From the NCBI GenBank assembly GCA_052034525.1, contig JBPOIK010000140.1, positions 1 to 28,775 of the forward strand: DNA of 28,775 nt, written 5' to 3'. This DNA comes from JAFGJQ01 sp052034525 (GTDB taxonomy: Bacteria > Planctomycetota > Phycisphaerae > UBA1845). Position numbers and translations under genes: made by a program. Numbering within the stretch: position 1 is the stretch's first letter; each line of letters opens with the position of its first letter. Below, piece after piece: positions 24,260-28,775 of the stretch. The notes under the pieces are model-generated. The model was not told the origin of the DNA, did no database searches, and saw nothing but the letters and a program-made list of their open reading frames with translations.

Positions 24260-24280
24260 TCGCCCGGAGGTTCGGTCACC

Positions 24281-25264
24281 ATGCGAGTGCTTTCCGGGAT
24301 TCAGTCGAGCGGCAAACTCCACCTGGGCAACTACTTGGGCGCCATCAGCCAGCACATCGAGCTGCAGGAACAGCACGAGTGCCTGTACTTCATCGCCAAC
24401 TACCACGCCCTGACCACCGTCCGCGACGCCGAGATGCTGCGCCAGCGGACCCTGGACGTGGCACTGGACTACCTGGCCCTGGGCCTGGATCCCACACGAG
24501 CCGCTCTGTTCCGGCAATCGGACGTGCCCGAGGTGTGCGAGCTGGCCTGGATTCTGGCCACCGTCACCAACGAGGGCCTGATGCGACGCGCCCATTCCTA
24601 CAAGGATAAAATCGCCAAGGGCATCGAGCCGACCATGGGCCTGATGTCCTATCCGATTCTCATGGCCGCCGACATCCTGATCTATCGCAGCCACCTGGTG
24701 CCGGTCGGCAAGGACCAGATCCAGCACTTCGAGATGACCCAGGACATCGCCGCGCGGTTCAAGTCCGCGTTCAACTGCGACGTGCTGGTCCGTCCGGAGG
24801 CCCGCTTGAACCGCGCGCTGCTGGTGCCCGGCGTCGACGGTGAGAAAATGTCCAAAAGCTACGGCAACACCATCGACCTCTTCGACGAACCGGCGGCGAT
24901 CCGCAAGCGGATCATGAGCATCAAGACGGACAGTACTCCCGTGGAAGATCCCAAAAACCCGGATCGCTGCAACGTGTTTTCCATCTACAGCCTTCTGGCC
25001 CGCCCGGAGGAGACCGCCGAGGTTGAGGCCGCGTATCGCAAGGGAGGCATGGGCTACGGAGAGGTGAAAAAACGGCTGGTTGAGGTCTATGAGCGCGTTT
25101 TCGGGGCGGCCCGGGAACGGCGGGCCGCGCTGGCCGCGGACCCGGATCGGGTGGAAGACGTTCTGCGGGATGGGGCCAGGCGGGCCCGCCGGATCGCAGG
25201 CGAAGTCATGCGGGACGTCCGCATGGCGACCGGAATCGTGATCGACAGGAACACCACGGCGTGA
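24281..25264 (+). CDS. trpS: Tryptophanyl-tRNA synthetase
   Basis: This 327-residue class I aminoacyl-tRNA synthetase charges tRNA-Trp in the cytoplasm. The HIGH-type motif is KLHLGN (12-17) within SGIQSSGKLHLGNYLGA. GEKMSKS (187-193) is the KMSKS loop. The segments MGLMSYPILMAADIL and VPVGKDQIQH are typical of the enzyme. Length matches the family. ATG 24281 was chosen for its position at the first family residue and for GGAGG about 10 bases upstream; the frame stays open upstream without homology-like sequence. The stop overlaps the scpA GTG by 4 bp. Confidence 0.96.
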   Translation: MRVLSGIQSSGKLHLGNYLGAISQHIELQEQHECLYFIANYHALTTVRDAEMLRQRTLDVALDYLALGLDPTRAALFRQSDVPEVCELAWILATVTNEGLMRRAHSYKDKIAKGIEPTMGLMSYPILMAADILIYRSHLVPVGKDQIQHFEMTQDIAARFKSAFNCDVLVRPEARLNRALLVPGVDGEKMSKSYGNTIDLFDEPAAIRKRIMSIKTDSTPVEDPKNPDRCNVFSIYSLLARPEETAEVEAAYRKGGMGYGEVKKRLVEVYERVFGAARERRAALAADPDRVEDVLRDGARRARRIAGEVMRDVRMATGIVIDRNTTA

Positions 25265-26295
25265 GGGACTACCGCGTCGAACTCGACGTCTACAACGGAC
25301 CGCTCGACCTGCTTCTGTTCCTGATCCGCCGGGAGGAGGTCGAAATCCATGACATCCCCATCGCACGCATCACGGAGCAATACAGTGCCTACGTCCGGAT
25401 GATCGAGCAGTTCGACCCCAACGCGGCGGGCGACTTCCTGGTCATGGCCGCCACGCTCATGGAGATCAAGTCGCGGATGCTGCTGCCCAGACCGCCGGCG
25501 ATCGAGGAAGAGGAAGACTCGTTCTGCGATCCGCGCCTCGAGCTGGTCCGACAACTTCTGGAGTACAAGAAATTCAAGGACGCGGCCAATCAACTGGGCA
25601 TCGCCGCCGGGATTCAAGCTCTCAAACACGGACGCACGCCGCCCCGGCTCGAAACCGACGAGCGGGAGTATGAGCTGGAAGAGGTGGAGGTCTGGGATCT
25701 GTACGATGCGTTCCAGCGGCTCCTGGAGCAGATCGGGCGCCGCGAGCAACGCCATGAAGTGGTGTATGACGACACCCCGCTGGCCCTGCACGCCACGGAC
25801 ATCCTGGACTCCCTGGAACGTTCCGGCGGCTGCCAGCGGTTCGAAGAGATTTTTGCCGGCCGGTCGCGCAGCCAGCTCATCGGCCTGTTCCTGGCGCTGT
25901 TGGAGCTGATCCGAAAGAAGCGCGTCCGCGCCACCCAGGATCGGCCCTTCGGCCCCATCACGATCCATCTGATCGACGCATCACCGATCATCGAAGACTT
26001 CGATGCCGCCTTTGAACACGAGTCGGCGGAGCCGCAAGAGCGGGAGCCCGCCGACGACGAGAACCCGGAAGACGACGGGCCCGAGGCATGGCAGACCGAC
26101 CCAGGTGACCCGTGCGCGGACCTGCCGGACTTCCTCCCGGAGTCGGATCCGGCCTTCGCGGATGAGTCGGAGGCGGACGCCGTGGCGCTTTCGCAGCCTG
26201 CCCCGCTGCCCGGCCCATCCGCTCCGGTTGTGATATCCGGGAGCGAGTCGTGCCCGCAACCATCCTCGTCCGATGCGCGCGAATCCGCGCCCTGA
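25261..26295 (+). CDS. scpA: Segregation and condensation protein A (ScpA kleisin)
   Basis: This 344-residue protein is the kleisin of the SMC-ScpA-ScpB condensin that compacts and separates chromosomes. The N-terminal helix region YRVELDVYNGPLDLLLFLI (4-22) binds the SMC neck. The segment around MAATLMEIKSRMLLPR is typical. The C-terminal winged helix (about 180-240, QLIGLFLALLELIRKK) binds the SMC head. Core ScpA proteins have about 250 residues; here about 95 more (250-344) form an acidic, Pro-rich, low-complexity tail. GTG 25261 overlaps the trpS stop (GTGA), which indicates coupled translation. scpB is not in the window. Confidence 0.92.
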   Translation: MRDYRVELDVYNGPLDLLLFLIRREEVEIHDIPIARITEQYSAYVRMIEQFDPNAAGDFLVMAATLMEIKSRMLLPRPPAIEEEEDSFCDPRLELVRQLLEYKKFKDAANQLGIAAGIQALKHGRTPPRLETDEREYELEEVEVWDLYDAFQRLLEQIGRREQRHEVVYDDTPLALHATDILDSLERSGGCQRFEEIFAGRSRSQLIGLFLALLELIRKKRVRATQDRPFGPITIHLIDASPIIEDFDAAFEHESAEPQEREPADDENPEDDGPEAWQTDPGDPCADLPDFLPESDPAFADESEADAVALSQPAPLPGPSAPVVISGSESCPQPSSSDARESAP

Positions 26296-26388
26296 CCAGA
26301 GTTCTGATTTCGGCGATCGGGCCTTCAGACGCATCTCGACTCGTGGCGTGAACGGCTTCGAGCCGGGCACTTCGCCTTGCGCCGGCGT

Positions 26389-26405
26389 CTCTCGCTCAGC
26401 GAGAG
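26389..26405 (+). other. Stem-loop downstream of scpA
   Basis: CTCTCGC-TCA-GCGAGAG is a perfect 7-bp stem with a 3-nt loop in the 216-bp gap between scpA and the ABC exporter genes. No T-run follows, so termination is doubtful; a 3'-end or processing structure is possible. Confidence 0.4.
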
Positions 26406-26436
26406 GTCGTCCCCGAACGACGGCGCGAGCCCGCTG

Positions 26437-26464
26437 TTCAAGAACCGCGGCGCCGATGTAGAAT
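26437..26464 (+). promoter_or_regulatory. Candidate promoter of the ABC exporter pair
   Basis: TTCAAG (26437-26442) and TAGAAT (26459-26464) are 16 bp apart. The -10 box matches consensus at 5 of 6 positions. The implied leader is about 40 nt and includes the GGAGGAG ribosome site before GTG 26512. Confidence 0.4.
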
Positions 26465-26511
26465 GTCGGCGCGTTCTGCGGATGCGAGAACAGCCGTTGG
26501 AGGAGTCTTCC

Positions 26512-27513
26512 GTGGAAGGATCGCGACGGAGCGTCATCCGCTGCCAGGGCCTGCGCAAGACGTACGACCCGGGCGGGCGGCGGGCGGTCGAGGCGCTGCG
26601 CGGCGTGGATCTGGACATCCATGCGGGGGAGTGCTTCGGGCTGCTGGGGCCCAACGGCGCGGGCAAAACCACCACGGTGGAAATCCTGGAAGGGCTTCTG
26701 AAACCCTCGGCGGGCGTGATGGAGGTGCTGGGGCGCCAATGGGGAACCGGCGCGGACCGGGCGCTGCGCCAGCGCATGGGCATCACCCTCCAGGAGACCC
26801 GCCTCAACGACAAACTCACCACCGTCGAGATCGTCCGGCTGTTCCGCAGTTTCTACCATCGTGGCCGCGAGCCGGACGAGATGATCGCGGCCGTCTCTCT
26901 CCAGGAGAAGCGGAACGCCCGCGTCGAGAACCTCTCCGGCGGCCAGCGGCAGCGGCTGGTGGTTGCCTGCGGCTTGGTGGGTGATCCGGAACTGCTCTTT
27001 CTCGACGAGCCGACCACGGGACTGGATCCGGGCGCCCGCCGCGAAATCTGGGAAATCATCCGGCAGCACCAGGCCCACGGCCGCACGACGCTGATCACGA
27101 CCCACTACATGGACGAGGCGGAGCGCCTTTGCAACCGGGTGGCCATCGTCGATCAGGGGCGGGTGATTGCGCTGGGCACCCCGCCCGCGCTGATCGCCGG
27201 GCTGGGCGGCAAACACGTGGTGGAGTTCGCGGTGAATCGACACGCCGAGCCCTTGCGCGTGGAGCGGCTGGATGCGATTCCGGCCGTTCTGGCGGCTCGT
27301 GCGGATCGGGACGGTTTTGCCCTGAGCGTTTCGGAACCGCACGTGGCCGTGCCCGCCCTGCTGGGTCGGCTGAGCCGATGGAACTACGAGTTGAGCCGCC
27401 TGACCACCCGGCACGCCAGCCTGGAAGACGTGTTCGTCCGCCTGACCGGGCGATTTCTCACCGAAGACACGCCGGGCGACGAACCCCGGAAGAAGGAGGC
27501 GGCGTCCGCCTGA
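26512..27513 (+). CDS. ABC-2 exporter ATP-binding protein
   Basis: This 333-residue ATPase powers export by the permease encoded next to it. Walker A is GPNGAGKTT (46-54), the signature LSGGQ is at 141-145, Walker B is LLFLDEP (161-167), and the switch His is in TTHYMDEAE (His198). The C-terminal ~100 residues are the regulatory region common to drug- and polysaccharide-type ABC-2 ATPases. GTG 26512 was chosen because GGAGGAG (26499-26505) lies 6 bases upstream; an in-frame ATG at 26482 has no ribosome site. The permease begins 7 bp after the stop, so the two form a transcription unit. Exported substrate unknown. Confidence 0.93.
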   Translation: MEGSRRSVIRCQGLRKTYDPGGRRAVEALRGVDLDIHAGECFGLLGPNGAGKTTTVEILEGLLKPSAGVMEVLGRQWGTGADRALRQRMGITLQETRLNDKLTTVEIVRLFRSFYHRGREPDEMIAAVSLQEKRNARVENLSGGQRQRLVVACGLVGDPELLFLDEPTTGLDPGARREIWEIIRQHQAHGRTTLITTHYMDEAERLCNRVAIVDQGRVIALGTPPALIAGLGGKHVVEFAVNRHAEPLRVERLDAIPAVLAARADRDGFALSVSEPHVAVPALLGRLSRWNYELSRLTTRHASLEDVFVRLTGRFLTEDTPGDEPRKKEAASA

Positions 27514-27520
27514 CAGCCCC

Positions 27521-28561
27521 ATGACGTATCATCCGCTCCGAGAATTGCTCCTGTGTCGCGTGCGGCAGTTTTACCGGGAGCCGGGGGCCGTTTTCTGGAC
27601 CTATGGTTTTCCCGTTCTGATGATCCTCGGGCTGGGAATCGCATTTCGATCCAAGGCGCCCGACCGCATCATCGTGGACGTGGTGCGGTCGGAACGCTCG
27701 GCGGCGGTCACGGCCGCGCTGGCAGAAGCGCCAGACGCCTCCTTTGACGTCCGCATCAGCGATCCGGGCGTCGCGAAAGAGCGGCTCCGCCTGGCCCGGA
27801 CCTCTCTCGTGGTCATCAGTGACGCGGACGGATACACGTACCACTACGACCCCAGTCGCCCCGAATGCGTGACGGCCCGGGCGCAGGTGGACGATGTTCT
27901 GCAGCGGGCGGCCGGACGCATGGATGTGACGCCCGTGACCGACCGGCTGGTGACGGAGCCGGGCTCGCGTTACATCGATTTCCTGGTGCCCGGCCTGCTG
28001 GGCATGAACCTGATGGGAGGCGGCATGTGGGGCATCGGTTACGCGATTGTCGACATGCGCGTGCGTAAGCTGCTGCGGTGGATGGTGGCCTCACCGATGC
28101 GGCGGCGGGATATGCTGCTCTCGATGGTGGGCGGGCGACTGCTGTTTACCCTGCCGGAGATGATCGTGGTGCTTGCGGCCGGCGTGTGGCTGTTCGGCAT
28201 TCATGTGGCGGGCAGCGTGCTGAGCGTCCTGATCGTCACACTGGTCGGCGGAGCGAGTTTCGCGGGCATCGGACTGCTGGCGGCCTGCCGGGCCCAGAAA
28301 ACCGAAACGATCTCCGGCCTGATGAACCTCATCATGCTTCCCATGTGGCTGTTTTCCGGGATCTTTTTTTCGTACGAACGGTTTCCGGCGATTCTGCATC
28401 CGTACATCAAGGGGCTGCCGCTCACCCAGCTCAACGACACTCTCCGGGCGGTCATCCTGGAGGGCGCGACCCTGGCCTCACAATGGTTGCCGCTGTCGTA
28501 TCTTGCCGGGCTGGGCGTGTTGTGCTTCGTGCTGGCCCTGCGCTGGTTCCGGTGGACGTAG
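27521..28561 (+). CDS. ABC-2 type transporter permease
   Basis: This 346-residue membrane protein has one helix near the N-terminus (about 24-42), then a soluble loop of about 100 residues (45-148) and five more helices (about 150-346). This is the layout of ABC-2 exporter permeases. The late segment LPMWLFSGIFFSYERFP is typical of the family's conserved core. It would pair with the ATPase encoded just upstream to export a lipid, drug or glycan; nothing in the sequence fixes the substrate. The ATG has only a distant purine-rich site, so translation may depend on the upstream gene. Its end faces the minus-strand partial gene, 79 bp away. Confidence 0.9.
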   Translation: MTYHPLRELLLCRVRQFYREPGAVFWTYGFPVLMILGLGIAFRSKAPDRIIVDVVRSERSAAVTAALAEAPDASFDVRISDPGVAKERLRLARTSLVVISDADGYTYHYDPSRPECVTARAQVDDVLQRAAGRMDVTPVTDRLVTEPGSRYIDFLVPGLLGMNLMGGGMWGIGYAIVDMRVRKLLRWMVASPMRRRDMLLSMVGGRLLFTLPEMIVVLAAGVWLFGIHVAGSVLSVLIVTLVGGASFAGIGLLAACRAQKTETISGLMNLIMLPMWLFSGIFFSYERFPAILHPYIKGLPLTQLNDTLRAVILEGATLASQWLPLSYLAGLGVLCFVLALRWFRWT

Positions 28562-28640
28562 GAACGGACCGCCATCGGCCGCTTGCGGCGGCGGACCATG
28601 CCCGCCAGGGGCCGTAATCAAGCCGCCGGGGTTCGTGCCC

Positions 28641-28775
28641 TCAGTAGTAGACGCATCGGGTGCGATGGCGGGGGAGGGCTTTGTACGCGCGGTGCTGTCC
28701 GCGGTGCCACAGGAAGTAGTCCAGATCACGCGCCAGGACGGTCACCCCCCGGCTTCGCAGGGCTTCCGTCAGCAA
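28641..28775 (-). CDS. C-terminal fragment of an unidentified protein (possibly queuosine-salvage-like)
   Basis: The last 44 codons of a minus-strand gene enter the window from the right and end in TGA at 28643-28641. The visible protein runs LLTEALRSRGVTVLARD, then LDYFLWHRGQ, and ends in RHRTRCVYY. A final aromatic-Leu-Trp segment followed by His-Arg-Thr-Arg recalls the C-terminus of queuosine salvage (DUF2419-type) proteins, which release queuine from queuosine nucleotides. This rests on memory of the family's tail and on few residues, so it is tentative. The N-terminus and active site lie outside the window. Confidence 0.5.
   Translation of the reverse strand: MLTEALRSRGVTVLARDLDYFLWHRGQHRAYKALPRHRTRCVYY

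Larger units (their letters stand above)
23918..24280. other. 363-bp intergenic region between divergent TPR and trpS genes
   Basis: No gene or RNA was recognised here; there is no tRNA, no T-box motif and no riboswitch that I can identify. It holds a TTTGAG-ACG-CTCAAA inverted repeat (24096-24110), a CGGCGT/ACGCCG stem (24222-24242) and the trpS promoter candidate. Short open frames across it have no family-like sequence. Confidence 0.6.

Noticed and set aside
26389..26405. Hairpin after scpA as a rho-independent terminator
   Set aside because: The stem is perfect, but no T-run follows on either strand, so it is listed only as a stem-loop.
28562..28640. GCCGC-TT-GCGGC hairpin between the permease gene and the right-edge gene
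   Set aside because: The two-base loop is too tight and there is no T-run. Such short GC repeats are expected by chance in this DNA.
1..28775. CRISPR arrays, insertion sequences, integrases or phage genes
   Set aside because: No regularly spaced repeats, transposase or integrase motifs, or att-like direct repeats were seen.

Overview
The window is GC-rich bacterial DNA and is most likely from a planctomycete, perhaps a Phycisphaerae-like lineage. The evidence is a combination of family hallmarks. One secreted protein ends in a PEP-CTERM sorting tail and two end in dockerin-like EF-hand pairs. There is a pseudopilin of the H-X9-DG type, a large TMTC-like membrane TPR protein, and many GTG starts and small gene overlaps. 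No rRNA, tRNA, CRISPR array, insertion sequence or phage gene was found. Genus is not resolvable from the sequence alone.

Layout. Bases 2-946 hold the end of a class V aminotransferase, which meets a convergent NAD-dependent epimerase (943-1845) at overlapping stop codons. A site-2-type M50 metalloprotease follows (2050-3351). The most distinctive part is 3470-15718. It has a GH94-like glycoside phosphorylase on the minus strand and an AT-rich divergent control region. A rightward run of seven genes follows: a ROK regulator, a secreted dockerin protein, a PEP-CTERM protein, a secreted GH18-like barrel protein, a pseudopilin, a second GH18-like barrel with a dockerin, and a sodium:solute symporter. 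Next on the minus strand come a two-FHA-domain protein and a secreted gamma-glutamyltransferase. The selenocysteine insertion genes selB and selA then overlap by 4 bp. A TMTC-like membrane TPR protein lies on the minus strand. Then come trpS and scpA (overlapping by 4 bp), an ABC-2 exporter pair, and at the right edge the tail of a minus-strand gene.

How the genes may work together. I read 3470-15718 as one glycan-use locus. Secreted proteins with a shared, apparently unnamed beta-rich domain would bind or cut a glycan outside the cytoplasm. The symporter would import the products, the cytoplasmic phosphorylase would split them, and the ROK protein would sense them and control the divergent promoters. 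Three of the secreted proteins carry versions of the same domain (one of them perhaps twice) but end in different tails: dockerin, PEP-CTERM, or a GH18-like barrel plus dockerin. This is the best candidate in the window for an undescribed system. The substrate cannot be told from the sequence. The other genes look like ordinary housekeeping or accessory functions.
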